From Ignavibacteriales bacterium (lineage in GTDB: Bacteria > Bacteroidota > Ignavibacteria > Ignavibacteriales > Ignavibacteriaceae), in the NCBI GenBank assembly GCA_016700155.1, contig CP065001.1, positions 2,914,001 through 2,978,000 of the forward strand: a stretch of 64,000 nt of DNA. The letters run 5' to 3'. Position 1 is the first letter of the stretch; every line of letters starts with the position of its first letter. The position numbers and the translations under genes are program-made. Under the pieces are notes generated by a model. That model did no database searches. It was not told the origin of the DNA and was given only the letters and a program-made list of their open reading frames with translations. Shown in pieces: positions 51,482-60,293 of the stretch.

Positions 51482-52666
51482 TTATTTCAACAAGATCATC
51501 TTCTTCGTTTCGATAAAGTTGCCAACCTTCATTTGGTAGTAGTAAACACCGCTTGCCAGTTTTGCGGCATTGAATTCAACTTCATAACTGCCTGCGGATT
51601 TGTATTCGTTTACGAGTGTTGTTACTTCGTTACCGAGTATATCATATACTTTGAGCGTTACCCACGCGGGGGACGCATAATATGCGTCCGCTACGGTGTA
51701 TTTAATTTTTGTTGTTGGGTTGAATGGGTTTGGGTAGTTTTGGGATAATAAGAAGTGCTCTTGAAGTTTTGTCCGATGTTCCTCTTTTATATCTGTAAGT
51801 ACAGTATCTCCATTCTCATCGACTATCATTTTACTTTCCCAAACACTATAGTATCCTCCAAGTGTATCATAGTTCGCCTGAAAGTACATTGTCCTGCCAT
51901 CGGGAGTAAGAAATGGATGATGCTCGCTTCTTGAAAGATATTCCCCAATGTTATAGAGACTGTCACTCATTACTGAAATGTTCAGAGTATATGGCAGTCC
52001 ATAACTTCCCGTTGAATCAAGATAATGAACTACCAAATTCAATTCACTTGTACCATAAACATAATAATGTTTTTTCCAGTCAGGGGATACCCACGACCCC
52101 CAATCTGATCTTGTATATATTGGATACTGTGGGAAATACTCAGGTGCGCTCCAAATACCTGTCGTAGAATCATAGTAGGTTATTCTGCCCTCAGAGAGAT
52201 ATTCGAGCATTAATGATGTATCACTTAGAAAACTTCCTGCTTCCCACCATCCATGACCGGAACTGATTCCATTGTCAGTAAATATTCTTGCTGTGTCCCA
52301 ATCATTTGTTTGTTCGTTCCACTTAGATCGAAACAATCTGGCTGTCTGATGCCCGGAAAATATCAGTGTTTTTTCATCAGGAGAAACAACAGGTTTTCTA
52401 GGATATAGTTGATTGTTTATTTGAGCCCCAAGAGGATGAATTTCAGACCAAACGGTATCAATTTTTTCAATGTAAGCGATACCATAAACACTTATAAAAT
52501 AAATTCTATTACCATCCCAGTTGACGGATGGATGTATCCCATACACAATTTTTTTGGGTTTGCTCCATTGCTCAACAGCAGCGGGCCAGAAAATTTGCCC
52601 TAATGTGGATTCGGTAACTAGTAGTATAACCACTAGTGCAATCTGAGTTTTAACTTTAAAGCTCAT
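51482..52666 (-). CDS. T9SS-sorted PD40-type propeller, paralog 2
   Basis: Secreted protein of 394 residues with a signal peptide (to about 23) and the same propeller plan as its neighbours (AAVEQWSKPKKIVYG, PRKPVVSPDEKTLIFSG, SSGHGWWEAGSFLSD, SEHHPFLTPDGRTMYFQANY). It has a type A sorting domain with ADAYYASPAW in the first loop. The central propeller shares long blocks with paralogs 1 and 3. The ATG is 6 bases after the stop of the gene at 52673, and the stop is 7 bases before paralog 1. Each PD40 gene here follows another T9SS cargo gene directly. Confidence 0.85.
   Translation of the reverse strand: MSFKVKTQIALVVILLVTESTLGQIFWPAAVEQWSKPKKIVYGIHPSVNWDGNRIYFISVYGIAYIEKIDTVWSEIHPLGAQINNQLYPRKPVVSPDEKTLIFSGHQTARLFRSKWNEQTNDWDTARIFTDNGISSGHGWWEAGSFLSDTSLMLEYLSEGRITYYDSTTGIWSAPEYFPQYPIYTRSDWGSWVSPDWKKHYYVYGTSELNLVVHYLDSTGSYGLPYTLNISVMSDSLYNIGEYLSRSEHHPFLTPDGRTMYFQANYDTLGGYYSVWESKMIVDENGDTVLTDIKEEHRTKLQEHFLLSQNYPNPFNPTTKIKYTVADAYYASPAWVTLKVYDILGNEVTTLVNEYKSAGSYEVEFNAAKLASGVYYYQMKVGNFIETKKMILLK
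51671..51689. repeat. palindromic element in frame, sorting-domain loop
   Basis: GGACGCATAATATGCGTCC, identical to the copy at 50485-50503. It encodes ADAYYAS in the gene at 51482-52666. Confidence 0.85.
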
Positions 52667-52672
52667 AAAAAT

Positions 52673-54301
52673 TTATTTTAACAAAATCATCTTCTTCGTT
52701 TCGATAAAGTTGCCAACCTTCAATTGATAGTAATAAACTCCGCTTGCCAGCGTTGCGGCATTGAATTCAACTTCATAGCTGCCTGCGGGTTTGTATTCGT
52801 TAACGAGTGTTGTTACTTCGTTGCCTAATACATCAAATACTTTAATAGTTACCAACCCACCCCCCGCCAGAGGCGGGTAAACACTTTCCCCTCCAGGGAG
52901 GGGACGCGTTGTTTGAGGAACAGTGTACTTAATCTTTGTGCTTGGATTAAATGGGTTAGGAAAGTTTTGGGATAACTCAAATTTATTTGGTGAATTTATT
53001 TCTACCGTTTCATTCAATTCATAGTACTTGTATGTTCCATCAAAATCTATCTGCTTTAGCCTGTATTGATACAATCCTTCATTCAAATTTTCATCGATAA
53101 AAGTATATGAATGTGGTTCTGTTGTTGTTCCGTTTCCGTTAACGAAGCCAATGCTTCGCCACACACCCATGACTTCGGCTTCCCCTCTCGAGAGGGGACT
53201 GAGGGGTGTGTTTCTTCTTTCGATTTGAAATCCCTGATTATTTGTTTCTGTTGTTGTCTGCCAGTCAAGAGTTACATTGTTTTGATTTACTGAGGCAATG
53301 AAAGATGAAAGTTCAACAGGAGTGATACCGTTCTCATTAAAAATCACTAAACCTGCGCTTGCAGTTGCGATCCAAAGATTTCCAAAATTATCAAATGCAA
53401 GATCATTAATAACATAAGTCTGAGGTAGTTGAGAGTTTGTCGGATTAAATGATGTCCAGTTTGTACCATCGAACTTTAATAGTTCCGCACTATTTGTAAA
53501 CGATTCAGTGCCGACCCATAGATTACCGGCATTATCAAATTCAATTGCAGTAGCCATATAATTATAAATAGAATAATTTGAACCATTAAACTTTACTAAA
53601 GAACCCCACCCTGCTAATCCTGTTGCAAACCAAATATTATTTAAGGGATCACTTTTAACATCAGTACAATAAAGTCCGACCGGTCCGGTTTGAGGTTGAA
53701 AATATTGTAATGAATCATTTTCAAATAAGTATAATCCCTCCCCATCTCCTATCCAGATTGATTGATCATTATATAATAACTGACGATTACCGTTTGCCAA
53801 TTGCAACGAAAGATGTGTTGTCCACAGGCTGTCATCTCTGAATTCGATTAAATAATGAGTTGACCCAATCGACTGGTTTATATTTTTTAGAAGCCACCCA
53901 TTATTTAAACTATCAAAAACAATTGAAGAAATACTATGTCCCGGAGGTGTTGAATCGGGGATGCCAAACACAAACCAATTAGTCCCGTCAAACTTTGTCA
54001 GGAGACTTCCATACCCGCCCCAAAAATTTGACTCGTTATCTGCATTTATTGTGTTAAAATAATTAGTGGGAATATTAGAGTTGCTCGTATTGTAAATTGT
54101 CCAGGAAGAACTATCTATTTTTAGAATTCCATCTGAAAAAAATGAAATCCATTTCCTGTTTAACTGATCAACAACAATATCGCGTACATTATCAGAAGGT
54201 AAATTGGAATTTGTTGTATTATAGATTATCCACTGAGGATTGCTTTGCGGAAAACTTATAATGCCAAGCAGAATGACTAAGAGCAGTGCCAGCTTTTTCA
54301 T
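52673..54301 (-). CDS. Reg_prop-type propeller, T9SS-sorted protein
   Basis: Secreted protein of 542 residues: signal peptide (to about 20), a propeller (about 22-330) built from Reg_prop-like repeats (LNRKWISFFSDGILKID, GNLWVGTESFTNSAEL, GNLWIATASAGLVIF), a beta module (about 335-430, VELSSFIASVNQNNVTLDW), and a type A sorting domain. Two extra pieces are encoded by palindromic DNA: TPLSPLSRGEAEVMGVWRS in the beta module (53143-53211) and TTRPLPGGESVYPPLAGG in the sorting domain (52863-52903). Compared with the gene at 55618, these positions are shorter or different. GAGGT precedes the ATG. Confidence 0.83.
   Translation of the reverse strand: MKKLALLLVILLGIISFPQSNPQWIIYNTTNSNLPSDNVRDIVVDQLNRKWISFFSDGILKIDSSSWTIYNTSNSNIPTNYFNTINADNESNFWGGYGSLLTKFDGTNWFVFGIPDSTPPGHSISSIVFDSLNNGWLLKNINQSIGSTHYLIEFRDDSLWTTHLSLQLANGNRQLLYNDQSIWIGDGEGLYLFENDSLQYFQPQTGPVGLYCTDVKSDPLNNIWFATGLAGWGSLVKFNGSNYSIYNYMATAIEFDNAGNLWVGTESFTNSAELLKFDGTNWTSFNPTNSQLPQTYVINDLAFDNFGNLWIATASAGLVIFNENGITPVELSSFIASVNQNNVTLDWQTTTETNNQGFQIERRNTPLSPLSRGEAEVMGVWRSIGFVNGNGTTTEPHSYTFIDENLNEGLYQYRLKQIDFDGTYKYYELNETVEINSPNKFELSQNFPNPFNPSTKIKYTVPQTTRPLPGGESVYPPLAGGGLVTIKVFDVLGNEVTTLVNEYKPAGSYEVEFNAATLASGVYYYQLKVGNFIETKKMILLK
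52863..52903. repeat. two hairpin elements in frame, sorting-domain loop
   Basis: CCCGCC-AGA-GGCGGG (52863-52877) and CCCCTCC-AG-GGAGGGG (52888-52903), side by side. They encode RPLPGGESVYPPLAGG in the gene at 52673. The second element also appears, alone, at 55824-55839. Confidence 0.8.
53143..53211. repeat. nested palindromic element in frame, beta module
   Basis: CGAAGC-CAAT-GCTTCG (53143-53158), then ACACACCC (53161-53168) pairing with GGGTGTGT (53204-53211) around the 16-bp perfect palindrome CCCCTCTCGAGAGGGG (53182-53197). It encodes TPLSPLSRGEAEVMGVWRS within the gene at 52673. Confidence 0.78.
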
Positions 54302-54393
54302 AGTGACCTCTTAATACAAAATTATTAAATAACCCCACTTTAAACGAACGAAATAAAACTATTAAAATCTATTATTATCATTTCATCAGGATT

Positions 54394-54406
54394 CCCGCTG
54401 GGCGGG
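54394..54406. repeat. short GC-rich hairpin, intergenic
   Basis: CCCGC-TGG-GCGGG, extended by ATT/GAT. It lies downstream of the gene at 54427 on the minus strand without a T-run. It resembles the CCCGCC-AGA-GGCGGG hairpin at 52863-52877 and the CCGCC-GCA-GGCGG core at 14791-14803. Confidence 0.5.
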
Positions 54407-54426
54407 ATTTCTGTTTAAATGACGTA

Positions 54427-55611
54427 TCACTTAATCATCAACATCTTCTTTGTTTCAATAAACTCACCCGCTCTTAACTGGTAGAAATAAACTCCCGATG
54501 CCGGATTCTTGATAATTGATTCCGGGTTGAATTCTACTTCGTATTGTCCGGCAGATTTTTCTTCATTAACAAGAGTTGCAACTTCTTTACCTAATACATC
54601 AAACACTTTTATTGTTACAAACTGCCTACTGCTAATTGCATACTGAATTTTTGTGCTCGGGTTGAATGGGTTTGGGTAGTTTTGAAATAATAAAAACTTT
54701 TCTGGAAGATTTATCTGATGTTCCTCCTTTATATCTGTAAGTACAGTGTCCCCGTTCTCATCAATTATCATTTTACTTTCCCAAACACTATAGTATCCTC
54801 CAAGTGTATCGTAGTTAGCCTGGAAGTACATTGTCTTTCCATCGGCAGTAAGAAAAGGATGGTGTTCACTTCTTGAAAGATATTCGCCAATGTTATAGAG
54901 GCTGTCACTCATTATTGAAAGATTTAGTAGAGATGAAGTTCCATATCTTCCTGTCGTTGAATCAAAATACTGAACTACTAAATTTAAATTGCTGGTTCCA
55001 TCCACGAAATAATGTTTCTTCCAATCTGGCGATACCCACGATCCCCAATCTGATCTTGTATAAAAAGGAAATTGAGGAAAGTACTCAGGAGCACTCCAAA
55101 TACCTGTCGTAGAATCATAATATGTTATTTTCCCATCCGCTAAATATTCTAAGAAGAGTGATGTATCACTTAGATAACTTCCTGCTTCCCACCATCCGTG
55201 ACCGGAACTGATTCCATTGTCAGTAAATATTCTTGCTGTGTCCCAATCATTTGTTTCTTCGTTCCATTCCGTTTTAAATAATCTTCTTGTTTGGTGACCA
55301 GCATATATCAATATTTTTTCATCGGGAGAAACAACAGGTTTTCGAACATTTGTCTGATTATTAACTTGAGGACCTAGAAGGTGTACTTCTGACCAACTCG
55401 TATCAATTTTTTCTAGGTATGAAATGCCATTGATACCAATGAAATATAATTTGTTTCCATCCCATGATACTGAGGGAGTAATACCATATATTATTTTTTT
55501 TGGTTTACTCCATTGTTCAACTGCGGGCGTGACAATTATTTGTCCAATTGTTAATTTGGTAAAAATACAAACCATTAACACCAACAGTTGAGTTTTCATT
55601 TTAAAGGTCAT
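54427..55611 (-). CDS. T9SS-sorted PD40-type propeller, paralog 3
   Basis: Secreted protein of 394 residues with the same fold and conserved blocks as paralogs 1 and 2 (PAVEQWSKPKKIIYG, VRKPVVSPDEKILIYAG, SEHHPFLTADGKTMYFQANY). The sorting domain is of the type A family but with different loops: IQYAISSRQFVTIKV in the first loop (no palindrome) and NPESIIKNPASG in the second, and it ends TKKMLMIK. It therefore belongs to the same paralog group, but its 3' end does not match the others at DNA level. The ATG is 6 bases after the stop of the gene at 55618. Confidence 0.85.
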   Translation of the reverse strand: MTFKMKTQLLVLMVCIFTKLTIGQIIVTPAVEQWSKPKKIIYGITPSVSWDGNKLYFIGINGISYLEKIDTSWSEVHLLGPQVNNQTNVRKPVVSPDEKILIYAGHQTRRLFKTEWNEETNDWDTARIFTDNGISSGHGWWEAGSYLSDTSLFLEYLADGKITYYDSTTGIWSAPEYFPQFPFYTRSDWGSWVSPDWKKHYFVDGTSNLNLVVQYFDSTTGRYGTSSLLNLSIMSDSLYNIGEYLSRSEHHPFLTADGKTMYFQANYDTLGGYYSVWESKMIIDENGDTVLTDIKEEHQINLPEKFLLFQNYPNPFNPSTKIQYAISSRQFVTIKVFDVLGKEVATLVNEEKSAGQYEVEFNPESIIKNPASGVYFYQLRAGEFIETKKMLMIK

Positions 55612-55617
55612 AAAAAT

Positions 55618-58071
55618 TTATTTTAACAAGATCATCTTCTTCGTTTCGATAAAGTTGCCAACCTTCAATTGGTAGTAATAAAATCCGCTTGCCAACTGAT
55701 GACTGCCGGCTGTGGACTGGAATTCAACTTCGTAACTGCCGGCGGGTTTGTATTCGTTTACGAGTGTCGTTACTTCGTTACCGAGTATGTCAAAGACTTT
55801 TAATGTCACAAACCCACCCCTTTCCCCTCCAGGGAGGGGCCGCGTTGTTTGAGGAACGGTGTACTTAATCTTTGTGCTTGGGTTGAATGGATTGGGAAAG
55901 TTTTGTGAAAGTTCAAATTTATTTGGTGACCCGATTTCAACCGACTCATTTAATTCATAGTACTTATATGTTCCATCAAAATCTATTTGCTTTATTTTGT
56001 ATGAGTAAGTACCAGCATCAAGTTGTTCATCTTTGAATGTATAATATTTTTGTTCTGTGGTTGTCCCGCTTCCTTCTACAAATCCTAACAGTTTCCATTC
56101 TGTCTCCTGACTTATGTCTTCCGACTTCTTCCTAAAAACTTCAAATCCATTATTGTTCACTTCTGATGATGTACTCCAGTTTAATGTTACATTACTTCCA
56201 TTTACATCTGCTGTGAATGAATTCAGTTCGACGGGCAGGTTTGCCGGATTTGTATATTTTAAAATCAATCCGCTGTTGCCAACTATCCATGCGTTTGCAG
56301 CGTCAGTCATGTAAATATCATCAAATGTTGAAATTGTAAATCTTGGTTCTTCTGTCCAGTTAGCACCGCCATCGGTTGTTATATAAACATAACCGCTTGC
56401 ACAGGCAGTCATACCAACTGAACCATAAACCGGTGAAGGAGATAAATGAATTCCCCATACAGTATTTCCGGGTGGTGTTATTGCAGGATTCCATGTATCG
56501 CCGGCGTTGGTTGTGTAATAAGTATTGCCTGACGTTCCTCCGGCAATTCCATTATTCCTGTCAATGAATGAAATTCCATAAGTGCCTAATCCTCCGACAC
56601 CAAGCTGTTGTGTCCAGTTTACACCGCCGTCAGTAGTTCTGAAAATTCTTTCGCCTGTTGCAGCAACATATCCGTAAAGTGAATCAACCATATCCATATC
56701 CCATGAATTACCCGGCGAAATAAATCCAATTAGATTCCAGGTAGTGCCGCCATCTGTTGTTCTTGCAACATTACCATTATAAGCGGCAACAATTCCATTG
56801 TTATCATCCCAAAAATCCAATGCAAGAATATCAGAGTTGGTTCCTGAAATTCCCGTTGCAATTAATTCCCAGTTGTTTCCGCCATTTGTTGTGCGGGCAA
56901 TATTGCCGGCATCACAACCTGCAATAGCTACATTAGGTGAAGTACAAACTACTTCATTAATATCACCGGTGAACGGAGATGTCTGCTGAGTCCATGTAGT
57001 TCCGCCGTTTGTTGTTCTTGCAACGAAGTTTGTTCCGACAACATAACCATTATTATTATCTGCAAAGCTTACATCACGAATTCTCTGTGTCGTAAATCTG
57101 TAGCCGAGTTCATTCCACGTAGCACCGCCATCTGTAGATTTAAAGAAATATCCGTTTCCGCCGGAGATGTATGCAACATTGTTGGATCCGAACCTTACAG
57201 AATAAAAAATCTGACTTGCAGGAAAACCCGCAACAGGGCTCCATGTATCACCGCCATTAGTAGTACGAAGCACTGTACTTGCAGCACCTACTGCTAAACC
57301 ATTTATTCCGCTATCATCAAAATCAATTGCCCAGAGTTGATTGGTGCCGCCTCCGTCATAAACCGATCCCCAACTTGATCCGCCATCTGTAGTCCTCACA
57401 ATCCTGTTCCTGTGTCCTACAGCAAATCCAAGGTAACCGGTAGCAGTTGGAGGAAAATGAATGCCGCGGAAATCGGTGGTTGTTCCATAAATCGGAGGAA
57501 TAGCAATCCAGTTAACTCCGCCATCAGTACTTCTTATAAATGCATCGGTGGCTCCGGCAACAAAAACATTATTAGCATCGGTTGCAAATACACCATAAAG
57601 CGTACGAGTTGTTAGGGCTGTGTTCGATTGTGAAAACCAATCACTTCCACCATTTGTTGTTTTAATTATGAACCCGTTAAAACCAATACTCCAGCCGATA
57701 TTTTCATCAATAAAAAATACATCATACTTGGTTGTGTCTGGCGCATTCGGTTGCCATGTCCACGTTAATCCGCCGTCTGTGGTTTTATGAAGTCGTTCAA
57801 CAAAAGAACCTACTGCCCACCCTGTATTATTATTCAGAAAGTACGCGCTTCTGTAAATACCGTCACCGCCGATCTGAACTATATCCCATGTTAAACCGCC
57901 ATCGTGCGTAACAATTGCTTCACCCTGTCCTGTTACAGTAATATACCTGTCAGCAGACGGTGCCGAACCGATATAACTTGTATTGGCAGTAGGGTGCGGA
58001 TTTAAAATATTCCACTGCGCAAAAGTTATTGTAGAAAAAACAATGGTCAGTAGTAGTGATAGGCTTTTCAT
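55618..58071 (-). CDS. large YCF48-type propeller T9SS-sorted protein
   Basis: Secreted protein of 817 residues, the largest cargo here. A signal peptide (to about 18) precedes about 14 YCF48-like blades (20-635), with repeated T[TR]DGG.[TN]W and TGWAVG, YGYVAA and GIAGGTSG patterns. A beta module (about 640-720, VELNSFTADVNGSNVTLNW) and the type A sorting domain follow. In the sorting domain, TTRPLPGGERGG is encoded by a hairpin element (55824-55839), and the second loop reads QSTAGSHQLASG. CAGGAG precedes the ATG. It is the start of a transcript that continues into paralog 3. Confidence 0.87.
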   Translation of the reverse strand: MKSLSLLLTIVFSTITFAQWNILNPHPTANTSYIGSAPSADRYITVTGQGEAIVTHDGGLTWDIVQIGGDGIYRSAYFLNNNTGWAVGSFVERLHKTTDGGLTWTWQPNAPDTTKYDVFFIDENIGWSIGFNGFIIKTTNGGSDWFSQSNTALTTRTLYGVFATDANNVFVAGATDAFIRSTDGGVNWIAIPPIYGTTTDFRGIHFPPTATGYLGFAVGHRNRIVRTTDGGSSWGSVYDGGGTNQLWAIDFDDSGINGLAVGAASTVLRTTNGGDTWSPVAGFPASQIFYSVRFGSNNVAYISGGNGYFFKSTDGGATWNELGYRFTTQRIRDVSFADNNNGYVVGTNFVARTTNGGTTWTQQTSPFTGDINEVVCTSPNVAIAGCDAGNIARTTNGGNNWELIATGISGTNSDILALDFWDDNNGIVAAYNGNVARTTDGGTTWNLIGFISPGNSWDMDMVDSLYGYVAATGERIFRTTDGGVNWTQQLGVGGLGTYGISFIDRNNGIAGGTSGNTYYTTNAGDTWNPAITPPGNTVWGIHLSPSPVYGSVGMTACASGYVYITTDGGANWTEEPRFTISTFDDIYMTDAANAWIVGNSGLILKYTNPANLPVELNSFTADVNGSNVTLNWSTSSEVNNNGFEVFRKKSEDISQETEWKLLGFVEGSGTTTEQKYYTFKDEQLDAGTYSYKIKQIDFDGTYKYYELNESVEIGSPNKFELSQNFPNPFNPSTKIKYTVPQTTRPLPGGERGGFVTLKVFDILGNEVTTLVNEYKPAGSYEVEFQSTAGSHQLASGFYYYQLKVGNFIETKKMILLK
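55824..55839. repeat. hairpin element in frame, sorting-domain loop
   Basis: CCCCTCC-AG-GGAGGGG, with 7-bp arms. It encodes PLPGG of the loop TTRPLPGGERGG in the gene at 55618. Same element as at 52888-52903. Confidence 0.8.
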
Positions 58072-58185
58072 AAAATCTCCTGTTGAATAAGAATGAACTT
58101 ACTCACTAACTTAAAAACACAGGAGACTTAAATCAATGAATATTATTTTTTATTGTTGCTGGATGGAAAATATTGGCAAAGCAGG

Positions 58186-59397
58186 TTAATTCTTCCGCAA
58201 TCTTTCCAGGTAATCCTCTGCGACTGTATGTGAGTTGCCGTACTCTCTCATATCAAGTAACTGCTCATACCTTTGAATTGCTTTTTCTTTATTGCCTAAT
58301 TGTTCGTGAAGCATGCCGATGTATAAAACAGCATTGATTAGAAATCCTGATTCTTCTTCGTTATCAACAAGGCGTGAGACTTTTTCACTTTCTTCAAAAT
58401 AAGCAAGCGCCGAGTCCGGCTGAAAAGTACTTCTGAAATTCGCCGCTATATAATAAAGCGCTTCACGCTTTACCCTGTTATTGAAATAGCCCGTTAATTT
58501 TTTTTCATTCTTTGTTAAGATGCTCGTGAAAATTTCGGAAGCCCGTTTATAATTTCCCTGTTTGACAGCTATTCTGCCTGACCATCTTTCAAATGAAGGA
58601 TTATTCGGGAATTCATTCGTAAGCAAATCCGCAAACTCCTGAGCCTTTGCCGTATTGTTTTCATAATTGTAAAATAGAGTCATAAGAAAATAACGTGCTT
58701 CATACTTTGCGTACTTGCCGTTGTAAGCAGTGTTTGTCAACTGCCCGATTCCTTTTTGCTTGTCACCTGATGGAAAGAAAAGCATAAGAGGTTTGATGAT
58801 CGGGTATTCCTGCGGAATTACTGATGCGTAGTAATTATAAATTCCAAAGCCAAGCTGAACATCAACATTTGAAGGATCGATATTGTAAGCGCGCTCAACA
58901 ATCGGTAATGCCTCACGACCATCATCAGCAGCTTTAATCCAGCTTTCACGTGTTGCACGAAGTCTTCCCCTGAATCCTATCGCGCCGCCTTTGAAGAAGA
59001 GTGCGTCCACATTCTCAGGTTCTTTATCAAGTATCTCATCACACTGGTAAATCACATCTTCAAGTTTCTGATAAAAAATGTCATCGTAACTTTCATTGTC
59101 GAGATCGAGAAGTATTTTCCACCAGTCTATCATTGCGAGAAAAAATCTTCCGGCAGGATGATTTGGATAATCACCGATTAATTTTCTGAATGTTACTTCC
59201 GCTTCAGAAAATTTAATGCTGTAAATTTCTTTAATGCCCTTTGTAACAAGTGAATCAAAATCTGCCGATTGAGCTTTAACAAAACTTGTGTTCGAGAGGA
59301 TAAAAAATAAAATCAGACCTACAATCATCTTAATCTTATTCTTACTCTTTATCTTTCTTCCGCACGCATCCACTTTTACCCTCAATTGAATTCGCAT
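58186..59397 (-). CDS. exported TPR-repeat protein
   Basis: Protein of 403 residues: signal-like hydrophobic segment (about 24-43, MIVGLILFFILSNTSFVKAQ), then a helical TPR domain (about 45-400), e.g. IKFSEAEVTFRKLIGDYPNH, PAGRFFLAMIDWWKILLD and KEKAIQRYEQLLDMREYG. It resembles tetratricopeptide proteins of unknown role found in Bacteroidota. The ATG at 59397 gives a 23-residue basic N-terminus before the signal. An ATG at 59328, right before the hydrophobic segment, would also work and may be the true start. No lipobox. Confidence 0.8.
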   Translation of the reverse strand: MRIQLRVKVDACGRKIKSKNKIKMIVGLILFFILSNTSFVKAQSADFDSLVTKGIKEIYSIKFSEAEVTFRKLIGDYPNHPAGRFFLAMIDWWKILLDLDNESYDDIFYQKLEDVIYQCDEILDKEPENVDALFFKGGAIGFRGRLRATRESWIKAADDGREALPIVERAYNIDPSNVDVQLGFGIYNYYASVIPQEYPIIKPLMLFFPSGDKQKGIGQLTNTAYNGKYAKYEARYFLMTLFYNYENNTAKAQEFADLLTNEFPNNPSFERWSGRIAVKQGNYKRASEIFTSILTKNEKKLTGYFNNRVKREALYYIAANFRSTFQPDSALAYFEESEKVSRLVDNEEESGFLINAVLYIGMLHEQLGNKEKAIQRYEQLLDMREYGNSHTVAEDYLERLRKN

Positions 59398-59413
59398 AGT
59401 TCTTCCAAAAAAA

Positions 59414-60277
59414 TTACAGCACTAACAATCCTGCAACAGATTGAAGTTTACAATCAAATGTAACCCTGACTTCTGCAGGCAGCCCTGAGCTTACTGTAAT
59501 ATCATGAACCCATATTTTTGCATAATAAAATGTCTGCGTCTCAGCGCGTTCTATCTTAAGCAGATAAACTTTATTCTCTTCGACTAATGTCGGGGCAAGC
59601 AGGAATGGTTCAGTTAAATCGGTATCATCATAAGCTGATAATCCTTCACCGATCACTTCCATTCTTGTAACACGGCTGCCGGGAGGAAACTGGTTCGGTG
59701 AAATAAAATTAAGATTACTTCCCTGCACAATTAAAACCAGGTCAATGAATTGTGAGTTTGTAATATTCAAAGCGTAAGTTGAATCTGTTCCGTTTGTAAC
59801 ATTCCAGCCAAACGCATTTGATGAGGTAAAGTTTGAGATTGTTTGTGAAGTATCCGCATAAACACCTGAATATATTTTGGATGCTATCGAATCACTGTCT
59901 CTTTTTTCTTTAGATAATGCTTTTACATAAGAGATATATTTCTTACCTCGCTCTATATTCTGAACAAACATAAATGTATCGGTCATAGTTGTATTCTCAT
60001 TGAACAAAGCAAAAGGCTGGTTTGCTGCGTTCAGTTCATAAGTACCAACATAATATCCGTTAAAGTCAGGGTCGTTTTCATCAACAGATGCTTTCCATGT
60101 TACTATTGAATATGCATCACCCTGGGCTTCTGCATCTAAAATAATTCTTACATTCTGAGGACCCTCGATTTTGCTGTAAGGATTATTATCTGTCAGACAA
60201 TCACCCCCTGTGAATATGAACACCAGAATTAATGACACGGCTGAATGAAATAATGTCCTTGAAATATTGTTAGACAT
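59414..60277 (-). CDS. exported Fn3-like protein of unknown function
   Basis: Protein of 287 residues with a hydrophobic signal (about 8-26, FHSAVSLILVFIFTGGDC). The residue before Cys27 is Asp, so a lipobox is doubtful. An Fn3-like region (about 40-140, YSIVTWKASVDENDPDFNGY) is followed by a second beta-rich domain (about 145-287). No named family recognised and no sorting domain. GGAGAAC precedes the ATG. It lies 16 bases upstream of the TPR gene and could be its partner. Confidence 0.72.
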   Translation of the reverse strand: MSNNISRTLFHSAVSLILVFIFTGGDCLTDNNPYSKIEGPQNVRIILDAEAQGDAYSIVTWKASVDENDPDFNGYYVGTYELNAANQPFALFNENTTMTDTFMFVQNIERGKKYISYVKALSKEKRDSDSIASKIYSGVYADTSQTISNFTSSNAFGWNVTNGTDSTYALNITNSQFIDLVLIVQGSNLNFISPNQFPPGSRVTRMEVIGEGLSAYDDTDLTEPFLLAPTLVEENKVYLLKIERAETQTFYYAKIWVHDITVSSGLPAEVRVTFDCKLQSVAGLLVL

Positions 60278-60293
60278 TTCAGTTCTCCGTTTG

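Noticed and set aside
8891..58071. Sorting-domain DNA as an insertion sequence
   Set aside because: The repeated 3' segments code for the T9SS domain in frame and have no ends, inverted repeats or transposase; recombination between genes explains them better.
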